A DNA stretch of 54,289 nucleotides from an uncultured Bacteroidales bacterium (GTDB lineage: Bacteria; Bacteroidota; Bacteroidia; Bacteroidales; UBA932): NCBI GenBank assembly GCA_946625485.1, contig CAMOTB010000003.1:1-54289 (forward strand). Direction: 5' to 3'. The notes beneath the pieces are model-generated. The model was not told the origin of the DNA, ran no database searches, and saw nothing but the letters and a program-made list of their open reading frames with translations. Made by a program: the position numbers and the translations under genes. This document shows, one piece after another, positions 42,238-52,868 of this stretch. The stretch's first letter is position 1. Each line of letters opens with the position of its first letter.

Positions 42238-43467
42238 TTAAAGGTCAAACCGGAGACCGAGCTCCAGGTTGAACATCACATTCTGCTGTGTCCGGATACT
42301 CTTAGGCTGGTCGGCACCGAAATAGTACCTTGCACTCGGATCCAGGTACAAGCCCAGATGGTCCGAGAACTTCAGCTGGAAACCCAGGCCCAGGGCAGCC
42401 GACCCCTGCAATCCGGGGACCTTCTGCTTCCAGACCTCTACGCCTTCGGCGCCGGGAATCGTGTATTTCTGGGAGATACCTTTCTCCAGGGATCCGCCGG
42501 CAAAGGTGTACATCTTGACAGCACGCGTCGAGAAGAGGTCAAAGTAGATATTGACCGGAATCCCGATGTACTGGACACTATGTTTAATGTTAGAATTGGA
42601 TGTCTTGATCAGGGATCCGTCCTTGGTGTAGGAACCCGGGAAGGAACGGCTCAGCAGCGAATAGTTGAGGCCCGTGCCCAGCGCCCAGCGCTCGGAGAGA
42701 TAGAACTTGGCGCCGACGCCGAACGAGACCGGGATGCCATAGACGGACTCTCCCTCTTCGGTGATATAGGTTGTCCGGCCGGATTCGGACTGGATCTTGG
42801 CGGGAGCCGCCATCATGCCGCTGCGCAGCGTGGCCATGGCCTTGTCGTTGGTGCCGACGAGTCCGTTGATCTGGATGGAGGTCCTGGGCGTGTGCTTGCG
42901 GTGCAGGTCTTCGTAAGCCATCCGGGCAAAGGGATCGACCCATCTTTCGGGCTTGCCGGCAGCAGGCTGCTTCGAAGCCTCTTCGGGTTTGGATGCCGTC
43001 TCCGGGGCGGGAGCGCTGTCCTTGGTGGAAGCGGTCTCGATCCCAGCCGTTCCGTCCGGGACGGTCTCCGCGGCTTCGGAAGGGGTCTCGCCGGAAGGGA
43101 TGTCAGCGACGGTCTTCCGGATGGCCTGCACCGGCAGGACGGCCGGTGAAGCCTCAGCAACCGTGATGTCTTCCGCCTCAGCGGCAGGAATGTCTTGTGA
43201 AGGGGTCTCCTGCTGTGCAACGGCCTCCTGGCCCGGCACTACGGAAACCGGTGCGGAGCGGAAAGTGCCGCCCAGCACGAGCGTAAGCGCCGTCGCGGCC
43301 GCAGCGACCAGTCCGGCTCCGGCCCACCACCAGGGTGCGGCCTTCCGGACCGGTTTGGCCGGTACACGCGACTGGATCGCTCCCCACAGGCCCTCGGGCA
43401 CAGGGGCCTGGGCTTGCTCAAGGAGATCCTTGATACGCTGGTCAAACGCTTGGTTCTTATCTGTCAT
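42238..43467 (-). CDS. Dual-membrane-spanning anti-sigma-like protein with outer-membrane barrel
   Basis: 409 residues in three parts: a short cytoplasmic domain (1-38; FDQRIKDLLEQAQAPVPEGL) like that of anti-sigma factors, one inner-membrane helix (about 43-66; WWWAGAGLVAAAATALTLVL), a linker of about 100 residues rich in Pro, Ala, Glu and Ser, and a C-terminal barrel of the OMP_b-brl_2 type (about 195-409; ending LELGLRFDL). This fits the Dma (dual membrane-spanning anti-sigma factor) architecture described in Bacteroides thetaiotaomicron, which links the outer membrane to a cytoplasmic sigma factor. The sigma gene upstream overlaps by 11 bp. Sigma binding is inferred from layout. Confidence 0.8.
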   Translation of the reverse strand: MTDKNQAFDQRIKDLLEQAQAPVPEGLWGAIQSRVPAKPVRKAAPWWWAGAGLVAAAATALTLVLGGTFRSAPVSVVPGQEAVAQQETPSQDIPAAEAEDITVAEASPAVLPVQAIRKTVADIPSGETPSEAAETVPDGTAGIETASTKDSAPAPETASKPEEASKQPAAGKPERWVDPFARMAYEDLHRKHTPRTSIQINGLVGTNDKAMATLRSGMMAAPAKIQSESGRTTYITEEGESVYGIPVSFGVGAKFYLSERWALGTGLNYSLLSRSFPGSYTKDGSLIKTSNSNIKHSVQYIGIPVNIYFDLFSTRAVKMYTFAGGSLEKGISQKYTIPGAEGVEVWKQKVPGLQGSAALGLGFQLKFSDHLGLYLDPSARYYFGADQPKSIRTQQNVMFNLELGLRFDL

Positions 43468-44017
43468 CCGTCAATTTCTTTATTTTGCTTTGCAACAAGG
43501 TGCGAGCCCGTTGGAGCTGGGAACGGGAAGTGTTTTCCGAGATCCCCAGCGCTTCTCCGATCTCCTTGTGGGAGTAGCCTTCCACCACATACATATTGAA
43601 GACGGTGCGGAATCCGGCAGGCAGCTCCCCGACCAGGCGGACCAGCTCTTTATAGCCGATCTCCTGGACAGCGGACACCTGGTCCCCGATCACGCCCCGT
43701 GCTTCTTCGATGTCGCCGGTATCTTTCAGCACATCGGATTTGCGCAGGCTCATCAGCGCCGTGTTGACAAAGATCTTTCTGGCCCAGCCCTCGAAGGATC
43801 CGATCCCTGAGAAACTGTCAAGTTTGGTGAACAAAGTCACGAATCCGTCTTGAAGGACGTCCTCCGCCGCCATGCGGTCTCCCATATAACGGAGACAGAC
43901 GGCAAACATCTTGGGTGCCAGAAGGTCATACAACCCCTTCTGAGCTCCTGAGTCGCCGTTTTTTGCGCGACGGATCAGTCTCTTCTCGTCAGGTTTCAGT
44001 GCAAACTTCTCCGGCAT
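43457..44017 (-). CDS. ECF-type RNA polymerase sigma factor
   Basis: 186 residues. Region 2 is at about 20-90 (YDLLAPKMFAVCLRYMGD, AEDVLQDGFVTLFTKLDSF, FEGWARKIFVNTALM) and region 4 at about 125-180 (ELPAGFRTVFNMYVVEGYSH, KEIGEALGISENTSRSQLQR). It belongs with the short sigma-70 factors of Bacteroidetes that are paired with membrane anti-sigma proteins. Its partner is the next gene, overlapping by 11 bp in one operon. Its targets are unknown; an envelope-stress or vesiculation role is suggested by Dma-type systems. Confidence 0.94.
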   Translation of the reverse strand: MPEKFALKPDEKRLIRRAKNGDSGAQKGLYDLLAPKMFAVCLRYMGDRMAAEDVLQDGFVTLFTKLDSFSGIGSFEGWARKIFVNTALMSLRKSDVLKDTGDIEEARGVIGDQVSAVQEIGYKELVRLVGELPAGFRTVFNMYVVEGYSHKEIGEALGISENTSRSQLQRARTLLQSKIKKLTDDR

Positions 44018-44132
44018 GGTGCCTTCGTTCGTCGGTTAGTAAGATGCGTACGGTCCGGGAAATGTTGCATCGTCTGTCCAAAAAGTTCCCGAACCTTTTC
44101 ACGAAAGTAAGCAAAATCCTTTGAAATTGTAC

Positions 44133-44140
44133 TATTTTTG
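44133..44140 (+). promoter_or_regulatory. -7 box of the TPR-EnvC operon
   Basis: TATTTTTG lies 6 nt before the ATG at 44147. A TTTG at 44120-44123 is too close to be a standard -33. Confidence 0.4.
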
Positions 44141-44146
44141 TATTCG

Positions 44147-45871
44147 ATGAAAGGCATGAGAAAAAGAATATTGGCAATAGGCGCCGTGTGGATGCTTCTG
44201 GCAGGTACGGCGTTCGTTTCTTTCGCCCAGAACAATGCCCGTACCAAGGTGGAGAGCGGCCTGATCGATGCGGTCTCCCTTTTCGACGAGGGCCGGTACA
44301 AGGAAGCCTCCAACCTCTTGCGCACCCTTTCCGCGGCAGACCCGTCCAACGATGCCGTCTGCTACTATCTCGGGATGTGCGCGATCTACCTCCAGGATTA
44401 CGACACCGCCGTGGACCAGCTCCGCCAGGCGGTCCGTCTGGATCCGTCCAACTACTGGTACCGGGACCGCCTGGCCCGTCTTTACACGGGGACCAAACAG
44501 CCGGAACTGGCCATCGACATTTACGAATCCCTGATCAAGGAGTTCCCCAAGAAGACGGACATCTATTATACCCTGGTCCAGCTTTATCTCCAGAACGGCA
44601 AAATCGACGAGGTCATGCAGACCCTGGATGAGATCGAGACGATCATCGGCAAGGATGACATGGTGGCGCTGACCAAATATGACATCCTCATGCGCCAGCA
44701 GAAGCCGGAAGAAGCCTATGCCGTGCTCGAGAGTTACAACAAGGAGCTGGATTCTCCCCGTATCCTGGTCGCGATGGGGGATCATTGCGTGTCCCAGTTC
44801 AAGGATACGCTGGCCCTGAAATACTATAACGAGGCCCTGTCCTACGAGTCCGGCAGTCCCCAGGCCTTGCTCGGCGTGTCCGAGATCTACCGCTACCGGG
44901 GCGACTATCCCAATTATTTCGCTTCCGTCACGGAGTTCCTGAACGGGGAAGCGGCTCCGCTGGAAATGAAGACGCGCTACATCCAGACGCTCTTCCAGCA
45001 TACGGACCCGCAGTTCGTCCGCCGCTTCAAACCCAGCCTGGACCTGCTGGTCGAGGCCTACCACGCGCAGGCGCCTGCGGACAGCGTCGTCCTCCAGACG
45101 GCCAGTTCGTACTATTATAATACCGGAGACGGAGAGAAGGCGCGTGAGCTGATCCAGTCCTGCTGTAACCTGTATCCGGAGAGCATTTCCTCGCGCGGGA
45201 TCTATGTCCAGCTGCTGACCCTCCTGGAAGACTGGGAGGCCGCCGCACCTGCGGCAGAGCAGGCTTTCCGGGACTTCCCGGACCAGCCCGCCTTCCTGGA
45301 GATGAAGACCTATTCGGATTACAACCTGAAGGATTTCGAAGCCTTGATCCGGGACAACGAGCGCATCCTCGCAGCGACCTCTCCCCGGGATACGGCGGCC
45401 CGGCTGCGGGCCCTGTCCGGCATCGGCGACGCCTGGCATGAGATCGGAGATTCCCAGAAGGCCTATGCGGCCTACGACAAGGCGCTGAAGATCGATCCGA
45501 AGTACCTGCCCGTGCTCAACAACTACGCCTATTATCTCTCCCTCGAAGGGAAGAAACTCAAGAAGGCCTATGCCATGAGCAAGATCACCGTTGAGGCGGA
45601 GCCGGACAATCCCACCTATCTCGACACCTTCGGCTGGATCCTGTACCTGCAGGGTAAAGCCTTGGAAGCCAAGCCTTTCTTCAAGCATGCGATGCTGTAC
45701 GGCGGCAAGGATTCCGCGACCGTGCTGGACCACTACGCCGAGGTGCTGTACAAACTCAAGGAATACGACACGGCCCGGGTCTATTGGAACTTGGCCAAGA
45801 ACAAGAATGCCGACGGCGCCATCCCGGATCTGGATCAGCGGATCGAGGCCAGGCTGAAAGCGATCGAATGA
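44147..45871 (+). CDS. Exported tetratricopeptide-repeat protein
   Basis: 574 residues from ATG 44147. A signal peptide (ILAIGAVWMLLAGTAFVSFA) is followed by TPR helices along the whole length: DAVSLFDEGRYKEASNLLRT, CAIYLQDYDTAVDQLRQAV, PELAIDIYESLIKE, GEKARELIQSCCN, DSQKAYAAYDKALKIDPKYL and EAKPFFKHAMLYGG. TPR proteins of this sort scaffold envelope complexes. The stop overlaps the start of the EnvC-like gene (ATGA), so the pair is probably one envelope module acting on peptidoglycan. Confidence 0.9.
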   Translation: MKGMRKRILAIGAVWMLLAGTAFVSFAQNNARTKVESGLIDAVSLFDEGRYKEASNLLRTLSAADPSNDAVCYYLGMCAIYLQDYDTAVDQLRQAVRLDPSNYWYRDRLARLYTGTKQPELAIDIYESLIKEFPKKTDIYYTLVQLYLQNGKIDEVMQTLDEIETIIGKDDMVALTKYDILMRQQKPEEAYAVLESYNKELDSPRILVAMGDHCVSQFKDTLALKYYNEALSYESGSPQALLGVSEIYRYRGDYPNYFASVTEFLNGEAAPLEMKTRYIQTLFQHTDPQFVRRFKPSLDLLVEAYHAQAPADSVVLQTASSYYYNTGDGEKARELIQSCCNLYPESISSRGIYVQLLTLLEDWEAAAPAAEQAFRDFPDQPAFLEMKTYSDYNLKDFEALIRDNERILAATSPRDTAARLRALSGIGDAWHEIGDSQKAYAAYDKALKIDPKYLPVLNNYAYYLSLEGKKLKKAYAMSKITVEAEPDNPTYLDTFGWILYLQGKALEAKPFFKHAMLYGGKDSATVLDHYAEVLYKLKEYDTARVYWNLAKNKNADGAIPDLDQRIEARLKAIE

Positions 45872-47085
45872 TGCGTCTGCGCAAGGTCATATCGTTGTTG
45901 TGCGTGCTCCTTTGCCTGGGAGTCTCGACCGCATATGGCCAGGACGTCAAGGAGAAGGAATCCCGCAAGGCACGCCTGGAGCGCGAGATCGCCCTTCTTG
46001 ACAAGCAGATCAAAGCCAATGCCGCCAAGAATGCCGATGCGCTCTCGCGCCTTTCCCTGGTGCGCAGCAAGATTTCGACCCGGCAGGCCCTGGTCAGCGA
46101 GAGCGAGAAGGAGATTGAGGCCCTGGAGGATTCCATCGCCATCCGCCAGCAGCAGATCGACCTCCTGCAGGCCCGCCTGGATACGATGGTCGCCTACAGT
46201 TCGCGCCTGGTCAAGAGTGCCTATAAAAACCGGGATTCGCGGATCTGGTACATGTATATCCTGGCGAGCGACAATCTCGCGCAAGGGTTCCGGCGGATGA
46301 GTTTCTTCAAGAACCTTTCGTCCCAGATGTCGGACCAGGCTGCGAAGATCAAGGCCTCCAAGGCTGAGATCGAGAAAGAAAAGGCGGACCTTGAGGTCCT
46401 GGCCGCCAGTGCCCGTCAGCTCAAGTCCCAGCGCCTCAAGGATTTGCAGCAGCTGAAAACGGAAGAAAAGGAGGCGCAGACCCTCTCCGCCAGCCTGTCC
46501 AGACAGAAAGCCAAGTACCAGAAAGACCTGGCCGCCAAGCGGCGTCAGGCCGATGCGTTGGAGCGGGAGATCCGCGCCGCGATCAACAAGGCGATCGGCG
46601 GCAGCGGAAAAGCCAAGGCCGGGCCCAGGAAGGGGGCTTCCAAACCCAAGGCGCCCGTCGATTACAAGCTGGCCGACCAGTTTGTCGCCAACCGGGGCAT
46701 CCTGCCCTGGCCCGTCGAGGGGGCGCTGACGGGACGTTTCGGCAAGCAATACCATTCGGTTTTCAAGAATCTCCAGCTTCCGGCCAACAACGGTGTCAAC
46801 GTGGCGGTGGCCCCGGATGCGTCCGTCAAGGCGGTTTTCAACGGGACCGTCGCCCAGATCACCGTCCTGCCCGGTTACCACCAGTGCATCCTGGTCCAGC
46901 ATGGCAATTACTTCACCCTCTATGCGAAGATGAAGCGGGTCGATGTCAAGGCCGGCGACAAGGTCACGACGGGGCAGCGTCTCGGTACCGTGGACACCAT
47001 TGCCGGCGAGACCGTGTTCCATTTCGAGATCTGGGATGACCGTACCGTACCCCAGGACCCGGAGATCTGGCTCCGGCCCAGATAG
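45868..47085 (+). CDS. EnvC-like murein hydrolase activator (degenerate M23)
   Basis: 405 residues. Signal peptide ([19 protein letters not shown]), a long coiled coil (about 25-250; [40 protein letters not shown]), a Lys/Pro/Gly linker and a LytM (M23) domain (about 290-405). The zinc-site residues are altered: NNGVNVAV stands where active enzymes have HxGxD, and the last motif is FHFEIW. That is the EnvC/NlpD-type degenerate state, so it likely activates amidases during division rather than cutting murein. It is coupled to the TPR gene. Confidence 0.9.
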   Translation: MMRLRKVISLLCVLLCLGVSTAYGQDVKEKESRKARLEREIALLDKQIKANAAKNADALSRLSLVRSKISTRQALVSESEKEIEALEDSIAIRQQQIDLLQARLDTMVAYSSRLVKSAYKNRDSRIWYMYILASDNLAQGFRRMSFFKNLSSQMSDQAAKIKASKAEIEKEKADLEVLAASARQLKSQRLKDLQQLKTEEKEAQTLSASLSRQKAKYQKDLAAKRRQADALEREIRAAINKAIGGSGKAKAGPRKGASKPKAPVDYKLADQFVANRGILPWPVEGALTGRFGKQYHSVFKNLQLPANNGVNVAVAPDASVKAVFNGTVAQITVLPGYHQCILVQHGNYFTLYAKMKRVDVKAGDKVTTGQRLGTVDTIAGETVFHFEIWDDRTVPQDPEIWLRPR

Positions 47086-47107
47086 AATTTCAATACCAAT
47101 CAGATAT

Positions 47108-48055
47108 ATGAAAGCAGTTGTAAACACAGATTTTCATTTTCCGGGTCAAGTATCCAAGTACACCGGAAAGGTCCGGGACGTCTACAGCATCGGAGAGGAT
47201 CTCCTCGTGATGGTGACGACCGACCGCATCTCCGCTTTTGACGTCGTCCTGCCGGAAGGCATTCCGTACAAGGGGCAGGTCCTGAACCAGATCGCCTCCA
47301 AGTTCCTGGATCTGACGACCGACATCCTCCCGAACTGGAAGCTTGCCGCAGTCGATCCGATGGTTACCGTCGGCTGGCGTTGCGAGCCCTACAAGGTCGA
47401 GATGGTCGTACGCGGTTACCTGGCCGGGCATGCCTGGCGGGAGTACAAGGCCGGCAAGCGGACCCTCTGCGGCGTTCCGCTGCCCGAGGGGATGGTGGAG
47501 AACCAGCGTTTCCCCGAGCCCATCATCACTCCGACGACCAAGGCGGCCGAGGGACACGATGAAGATATCAGCAAGGAGGAAATCATCGCCCAGGGCATCG
47601 TCTCGCGGGAGGAATATGAGCAGTTGGAGCGTTATACCCGCGCCCTGTTCCAGCGTGGTACGGAGATCGCCGCCTCCAAGGGCCTGATCCTCGTGGATAC
47701 GAAATATGAGTTCGGCAAACGTGACGGCCGGATCATCCTGATGGACGAGATCCACACTCCCGACTCTTCCCGCTATTTTTACGCGGAAGGGTATGAGGAG
47801 CGCCTCCGGAAAGGAGAGCGTCAAAAGCAGCTTTCCAAGGAGTTTGTCCGCGAGTGGCTGATGGCCGGCGGCTTCCAGGGCCAGGAAGGCCAGAAGGTTC
47901 CCGAGATGACCCCCGCGGTCGTGTCCGGAATCACCGACCGCTACATCGAGCTCTATGAGCATATCACGGGCGAGCCCTTCGTCCGGGCGGAAAGCGAAGA
48001 CGTCGCTGCCCGCATTGAGAAGAATATCAACGATTTCCTGAAGACCCGCGTATGA
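47108..48055 (+). CDS. purC: Phosphoribosylaminoimidazole-succinocarboxamide synthase
   Basis: 315 residues from the ATG at 47108; the frame is open further upstream but overlaps the EnvC gene and is not family-like. PurC joins CAIR and aspartate in purine synthesis with ATP. Conserved segments: [103 protein letters not shown]. The longer length is that of the eukaryote-like/Bacteroidetes form. Overlaps purB by 4 bp. Confidence 0.96.
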   Translation: MKAVVNTDFHFPGQVSKYTGKVRDVYSIGEDLLVMVTTDRISAFDVVLPEGIPYKGQVLNQIASKFLDLTTDILPNWKLAAVDPMVTVGWRCEPYKVEMVVRGYLAGHAWREYKAGKRTLCGVPLPEGMVENQRFPEPIITPTTKAAEGHDEDISKEEIIAQGIVSREEYEQLERYTRALFQRGTEIAASKGLILVDTKYEFGKRDGRIILMDEIHTPDSSRYFYAEGYEERLRKGERQKQLSKEFVREWLMAGGFQGQEGQKVPEMTPAVVSGITDRYIELYEHITGEPFVRAESEDVAARIEKNINDFLKTRV

Positions 48056-49344
48056 TTGAGAGGTATTCCAGAAAGGTGATGAGGGACGTCTGGACCGAGG
48101 AGAACAAGTTCAACGCTTATCTCCAGGTCGAGATCTTGTCCTGCGAGGCATGGAGCCAGCTGGGCGTCATCCCGGCTGAAGATGTGGAAAAGATCCGCCG
48201 GGATGCCCGTTTCGAAGTGAAACGCATCCAGGAGATCGAAGAGCAGACCCGCCACGATGTGGTCGCTTTCACCCGTGCCGTCAGCGAGAGTCTCGGCGAG
48301 GAGCGTAAGTGGGTTCATTACGGCCTGACTTCCACCGATGTGGTCGATACGGCCAACGGTTACCTGATCAAGCAGGCCAATGCCATCTTGCTCAAGGACT
48401 TGGAGGAGTTCATGGAGGTCCTGCGCCGGCGGGCGCTGGAGTTCAAGAGCACGCCTTGCATCGGGCGCACGCATGGCATCCATGCCGACATCACTTCTTT
48501 CGGTCTCAAGTGGGCCCTGTGGTACGAGGAGATGAAACGGGGCATCGAGCGCTTCAAGGCCGCAGCCGCGGGGGTTGAGGCGGGCAAGATGAGCGGAGCC
48601 GTGGGCAATTTCGCCAACATTCCGCCTTTCATCCAGGATTATGTCTGCGAGCGCCTGGGCATCGCTTCGGCCAACATTTCCACGCAGGTCCTGCAGCGCG
48701 ACCGGCATGCCGCCTATGTCGGAGCCATGGCGCTGATCGCCGCGACCCTGGAGCAGATGGCCTTTGAAGTCCGCAACCTGCAGCGTACCGAGGTCCGGGA
48801 AGTGGAAGAGGCCTTCCGCAAGGGGCAGAAGGGATCGAGTGCAATGCCGCACAAGCGCAACCCGATCAGCAGTGAGAACATCTGCGGCTGCGCTCGCGTG
48901 ATGCGGGGCTACATGCTGACTTCCTATGAGAATGTGGCGCTGTGGCACGAGCGGGATATCTCCCATTCCTCCACCGAGCGCATCATCCTGCCGGACGCCA
49001 CCGAGCTGCTGGATTACATGCTCTGCCGTTTCAAGGGGATCCTGGAGAACCTGGTAGTCTATCCGGAGACGATGCTCGCCAACATCTACCGCACCAAGGG
49101 CGTCATCTTCGCGCAGCGGGTGATGAACGCGCTGATCGGCAAGGGCCTGTCCCGCGAGGAGGCCTACGACACCGTGCAGCCGATTGCCATGAAGGCCTGG
49201 ACGGAAGGGCTTGATTATCAGACCCTGCTGAAAGCGTCTGACAAGGTCATGTCCCTGCTGACAGAGGATGAGCTCTGGGACTGCTTTACGCTCGACTATT
49301 ACTTCAAGAACGTCGATTATATCTTCGGCCGCGTCGGGATCTAA
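48052..49344 (+). CDS. purB: Adenylosuccinate lyase
   Basis: 430 residues. The fumarase-superfamily signature [16 protein letters not shown] is present, as are the [14 protein letters not shown] and [20 protein letters not shown] segments with catalytic His and Thr. The enzyme removes fumarate from SAICAR and from adenylosuccinate, so it acts directly after PurC and again in AMP synthesis. The 4-bp overlap with purC makes a two-gene operon. Its stop interlocks with that of the convergent GH106-like gene. Confidence 0.97.
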   Translation: MIERYSRKVMRDVWTEENKFNAYLQVEILSCEAWSQLGVIPAEDVEKIRRDARFEVKRIQEIEEQTRHDVVAFTRAVSESLGEERKWVHYGLTSTDVVDTANGYLIKQANAILLKDLEEFMEVLRRRALEFKSTPCIGRTHGIHADITSFGLKWALWYEEMKRGIERFKAAAAGVEAGKMSGAVGNFANIPPFIQDYVCERLGIASANISTQVLQRDRHAAYVGAMALIAATLEQMAFEVRNLQRTEVREVEEAFRKGQKGSSAMPHKRNPISSENICGCARVMRGYMLTSYENVALWHERDISHSSTERIILPDATELLDYMLCRFKGILENLVVYPETMLANIYRTKGVIFAQRVMNALIGKGLSREEAYDTVQPIAMKAWTEGLDYQTLLKASDKVMSLLTEDELWDCFTLDYYFKNVDYIFGRVGI

Positions 49345-52300
49345 TAGGAGACCGAGACGGGGCCGAGGAGGCCGGAGGGCCGCAGCGGGCTGCCCGCGGC
49401 AGGCCCGTGGATGGTCCAGGTCTTGCGGCTCGCTTCCGGCAGGGAAGCGTCGTACGCCAGCCGGTTGTACCAGGTTCCTGTAACGGAGACCGTCAGTGTG
49501 TTGGTTCCGGGATGGACGAACTCACTGATGTCCAGCCGGTAAGGTTCAGACCAGCGTACGCCGGCGCTTTGTCCGTTGACTTTCACCTCCGCGATGAAAT
49601 CCACGGTTCCCAGATCCAGGATCACGGATTTTGAACGCAGGTTTTCAGGGAGGTCGAAAGAAGTCTCATAGAGGGCCGTGCCGGAGAAGGCGCGGCCTTC
49701 TTCGCCTAGATCCAGGTCCTTCCAGGCCTTCAGTTCCGGCAGGGCTACAGCCCCGGTCGGGGCACCCCAGCCTTCCGGGAAACGGATCGTCCAGTCCGTG
49801 ACGGGCTCTTTGTGACGGAACTTGCGTGCTGCCGATGGCGCTTTTTTCGTGCCATCGGGCGCATTTACGGCCATTTTTGCTGCCGATGGCTTCATTTCCG
49901 CGCCATCGGCAGCATCGCGGCGCAGAACGACAAAGCCGCTTTCCGCCTGGGCCAGGTCGAGGCGGATCTTGACATAACGGCCCCGGCGACGCAGGGGAAG
50001 CGTCCGGATACTGCCGTCGACGGGATCCCACCATTGGGCGCGGAGCCTTCCCGTGGATCTTTTCCGTCCGGCTTGCAGTCGTATCGTCCCGTGATATTCC
50101 CCCTCGACGGGAGCGGCGATAAAGAACCAGCGGGCTCCGGCAGTCTCGCGCCCGGTCCAGAGGAGGTCGGGATCGTCAGAGAGCAACTGGGGCTTGAGAC
50201 GGAATGCGTCAAGGGCTTCTTCCAACGTCATCCCGACGGCTAGCTTGCCGTCACCCAGCCGCCGTACGCCCGCTTGGGTTGCTGACCCCCAGACGTCCTT
50301 GATGGCGGCATCCAGGCGTTCCGAAGCCCCTTCCGAGAGCGTCGCGGGCGCGACCGGCGCAGAAGCGATCACCCGTGCCCCGGCCCGGATCAGTTCCCCG
50401 AGTTTCTCCACCGTTTCAGGCAGCATGCGCTCATTCTCGGGGATCCACAGGACCGAATAAGAAATCCCTTCCGGCGTGCACAGGCGCCCGTCCGCGACCG
50501 AAAGCCGGTGCAGCAGGATGTCCGGATTGCAATAATCATAGTCAAAGCCTTCCGGGATACGCCAGGGTCCCGTCTGCCGCTTGCCGTTGCCGGTGTACTG
50601 CTGCGGCCGGTGTCCGACCTCGTCACCCAGGTACCAGAGGATGTCCTTGACCGGCCGTCCCCGTTCCAGCAGAAAACCCGTCCGCGCCAGGCAGTCCGTA
50701 AACCAAGGCATGTACTTCCACCAGGTCTGTCCCCGCAGGAAGGGAGTTCCGATATTGCTGCCGAAGCTGGTCCCCGGCGGCAGGAATCCCACTTGCGGAT
50801 TGTGGGTATAGGTATGGAAGACATTGTGCGTCACGCCTTCGCTGAAATTGAGATTGGCCACTTCGCGCAGCATCCCCCAATGTTCGTCCCAGGTCAGGTT
50901 GAAACTGGTGAAACTCTCCGCCGCCACCCGCGGCTTGCCGTACAGGTGGGCGGCCGACGCCGTCGGGCGGATGGGTTTGAAATCCAGGTCTCCGACGTAT
51001 CCTTCCATCAGAGGCTGCCAGAATTCACACATCGGCACGTCGGCGTATTTGTGGTATTCCATCGGATCCATGACGACCACGTCGCCTCCGGCGGTCTCAT
51101 ACTGGACCCGCATCCCTTTCTCGTGGGCCAGGTCCGTCATCCGGCGGAAGAAATGCTCCCCGTAGAGTTGCGACAGGGTCCGCCGCCAGTCGATCAGGAA
51201 GCGGCTCGTCGTCTCGGGGTTGTCGATGACATAGCCCATCAGGGCCGGGATGAAGCTGCGCAGGGAGTAGCCGGCCGCAGCGCCGAATTCATCCTCCATG
51301 GCGGCCGTCCAGGTCTGCGTCTGGCATTCCCAGCTGTCCATCAGCATCCCGTCGGCCCGCCCGGCCAGGGGTCCGTCCTGCAGGGCGCCGACATAATGGG
51401 AAAACTGCACCTCTGCACCGTGCGGGTCGAGTTTGTTGCATTCCCAGCCGGTGGCTTCCGGCGGGGCCGGACTGTTTCGGCGGCCGGCATTGACGTGGCC
51501 CACGCGCAGGACCGTCCAGGCCCCTTCCGGCGCCTCCCAGTCCAGCTCTCCCTGCTTGACGAAGGCGCTCAGGTCCAGGATGTCCGCGGCGCGGACGAAG
51601 GCGTGCGGATCCTGCTCCGTATGCTCCTGCCTGAGCTCCTTGGCGCTCAGCGCCCAGCCTGCTTCGCCGCGCCAGTTGTTCTTGCGCGCCGCGGACCAGA
51701 AGCGCACGAAGCGCAAGGTCGAAGGATAGCCGTTGCTGAAGGTGAAAGTATAGCTTACGGCATCGTGTACTTCATGGCATGCCAGATAGACGTCGCCGTC
51801 GCCGTGCTGCCACGCCGCATAGGGGAGATCCGCGTCGACCAGGGTGCGCTCCCCGCCGTCCTTCAGCGTTGCCGTCAGCGAGACGTGGATCAGGGGATTG
51901 TAGACGTAATTGTAGCAGATGTTGCCGGCGTTGGGCAGCTGGAGCGTGCGGATGACTGCGCCCTCGGGCAGGGTGAAACGGACGCTGCGGGTCGTGCCGG
52001 CAGCAAGGTCCACGGGGGCTTCGGCAGGCGTTTTACCCTTCGCGGCGTCATCTCTAAGGCCGGGTTCAAGCGCCGTTGCGCTGGCCTCCAGGAGTGCGCC
52101 CCAGCCCTTCTCGTCGCACTGGATCTCCTGCGGTTGCAGGGGCCGTCCCGTGTCGCCCAGCGGCGTCGGGAAGGCCAGTACGCAGATATCCCGGTAGTCC
52201 CGCCATGCTTCTGCGGACGGATCTCCCTGGGGGAGGGTCATCCGGACGTGCCGGCTGCCGGACAGGTCGGTCCGGGACCAGACCAGACGGCGCTGGGCAT

Positions 52301-52859
52301 TCTCGGGTGTGATCCAGGGGCCGCCGGCCATCGCCCAGCCGGGACAGGTCTGGATGGTCAGCCGCAGGCCGAGGCTGTCCGCCTTGCGGGCCAGGTGGGC
52401 GACGAGCTCCTCCCATTCGGGGGTGAGGGCCCGGACCTGCCGCTCTGTCGCCGGCCAGGGGCCGCCGAAATGCCCGTGGAACCATTGGACGCCTGAAATG
52501 CCGGCGTCTGCTATGGCTTGCAGGTCGGCATCGATCCCTTCGCGGGAGACGTTGCCGCCGATGAAGTGGAACCAGGTTTCCGGATAGAAGACCTTTGATG
52601 GCTGTCGGAACGCTTCTGCATCCTGAGCCGAAAAAGCACGCTCCAACACTTCCTTCGCCGGGACGATGTCTGTGATGGATTCTTTTTCCGCCAGGTCGCC
52701 GGGCCTGCTCCGGCCTCGGCTACATCCATCCTCGCTGCGCTGCGGCTGAGTAACGCCGAGGGCCGGACAGGTCCCGGCGATCTCGGCAACGAGAATAATT
52801 AACAGCCACGCAACAACATTGGCGACCTTGTTCCAAGATCGTCTCATGTGAGTATCCAT
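49341..52859 (-). CDS. GH106-family alpha-L-rhamnosidase-like glycoside hydrolase
   Basis: 1172 residues. After an N-terminal hydrophobic segment ([20 protein letters not shown]) and an odd stretch of about 50 residues comes the GH106 opening [20 protein letters not shown], then [28 protein letters not shown] and other barrel segments ([32 protein letters not shown]). A beta-sandwich closes the protein ([20 protein letters not shown]). GH106 enzymes remove alpha-L-rhamnose from pectins such as RG-I. DNA hairpins occur within the gene at 49832-49909 (a Lys/Ala linker) and 52693-52783 (the odd N-terminal stretch); both seem to be insertions in frame. It follows nrdG by 32 bp but is functionally unrelated. 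Confidence 0.85.
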   Translation of the reverse strand: MDTHMRRSWNKVANVVAWLLIILVAEIAGTCPALGVTQPQRSEDGCSRGRSRPGDLAEKESITDIVPAKEVLERAFSAQDAEAFRQPSKVFYPETWFHFIGGNVSREGIDADLQAIADAGISGVQWFHGHFGGPWPATERQVRALTPEWEELVAHLARKADSLGLRLTIQTCPGWAMAGGPWITPENAQRRLVWSRTDLSGSRHVRMTLPQGDPSAEAWRDYRDICVLAFPTPLGDTGRPLQPQEIQCDEKGWGALLEASATALEPGLRDDAAKGKTPAEAPVDLAAGTTRSVRFTLPEGAVIRTLQLPNAGNICYNYVYNPLIHVSLTATLKDGGERTLVDADLPYAAWQHGDGDVYLACHEVHDAVSYTFTFSNGYPSTLRFVRFWSAARKNNWRGEAGWALSAKELRQEHTEQDPHAFVRAADILDLSAFVKQGELDWEAPEGAWTVLRVGHVNAGRRNSPAPPEATGWECNKLDPHGAEVQFSHYVGALQDGPLAGRADGMLMDSWECQTQTWTAAMEDEFGAAAGYSLRSFIPALMGYVIDNPETTSRFLIDWRRTLSQLYGEHFFRRMTDLAHEKGMRVQYETAGGDVVVMDPMEYHKYADVPMCEFWQPLMEGYVGDLDFKPIRPTASAAHLYGKPRVAAESFTSFNLTWDEHWGMLREVANLNFSEGVTHNVFHTYTHNPQVGFLPPGTSFGSNIGTPFLRGQTWWKYMPWFTDCLARTGFLLERGRPVKDILWYLGDEVGHRPQQYTGNGKRQTGPWRIPEGFDYDYCNPDILLHRLSVADGRLCTPEGISYSVLWIPENERMLPETVEKLGELIRAGARVIASAPVAPATLSEGASERLDAAIKDVWGSATQAGVRRLGDGKLAVGMTLEEALDAFRLKPQLLSDDPDLLWTGRETAGARWFFIAAPVEGEYHGTIRLQAGRKRSTGRLRAQWWDPVDGSIRTLPLRRRGRYVKIRLDLAQAESGFVVLRRDAADGAEMKPSAAKMAVNAPDGTKKAPSAARKFRHKEPVTDWTIRFPEGWGAPTGAVALPELKAWKDLDLGEEGRAFSGTALYETSFDLPENLRSKSVILDLGTVDFIAEVKVNGQSAGVRWSEPYRLDISEFVHPGTNTLTVSVTGTWYNRLAYDASLPEASRKTWTIHGPAAGSPLRPSGLLGPVSVSY
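49832..49909. repeat. Two tandem hairpins inside the GH106-like gene
   Basis: CCGATGGC occurs at 49832-49839 and 49883-49890 and its complement at 49851-49858 and 49902-49909: alternating orientation with spacers of 11, 24 and 11 nt. The second hairpin extends to 13 pairs (TGCTGCCGATGGC with GCCATCGGCAGCA). The 51-nt period encodes the repeated linker peptides [14 protein letters not shown] and [14 protein letters not shown]. Confidence 0.75.
52693..52783. repeat. Imperfect 28-bp inverted repeat in the N-terminus of the GH106-like gene
   Basis: The arms 52693-52720 and 52755-52783 match over most positions when one is complemented, with a few single-base gaps and changes, around a 34-nt loop. 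The 91-bp unit encodes the unusual stretch between the hydrophobic segment and the mature protein (for instance [15 protein letters not shown]). Confidence 0.65.
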
Positions 52860-52868
52860 AAGTTAATG

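Noticed and set aside
46943..47107. Upstream extension of purC
   Set aside because: It lies within the EnvC-like gene in another frame and has no similarity to PurC N-termini.
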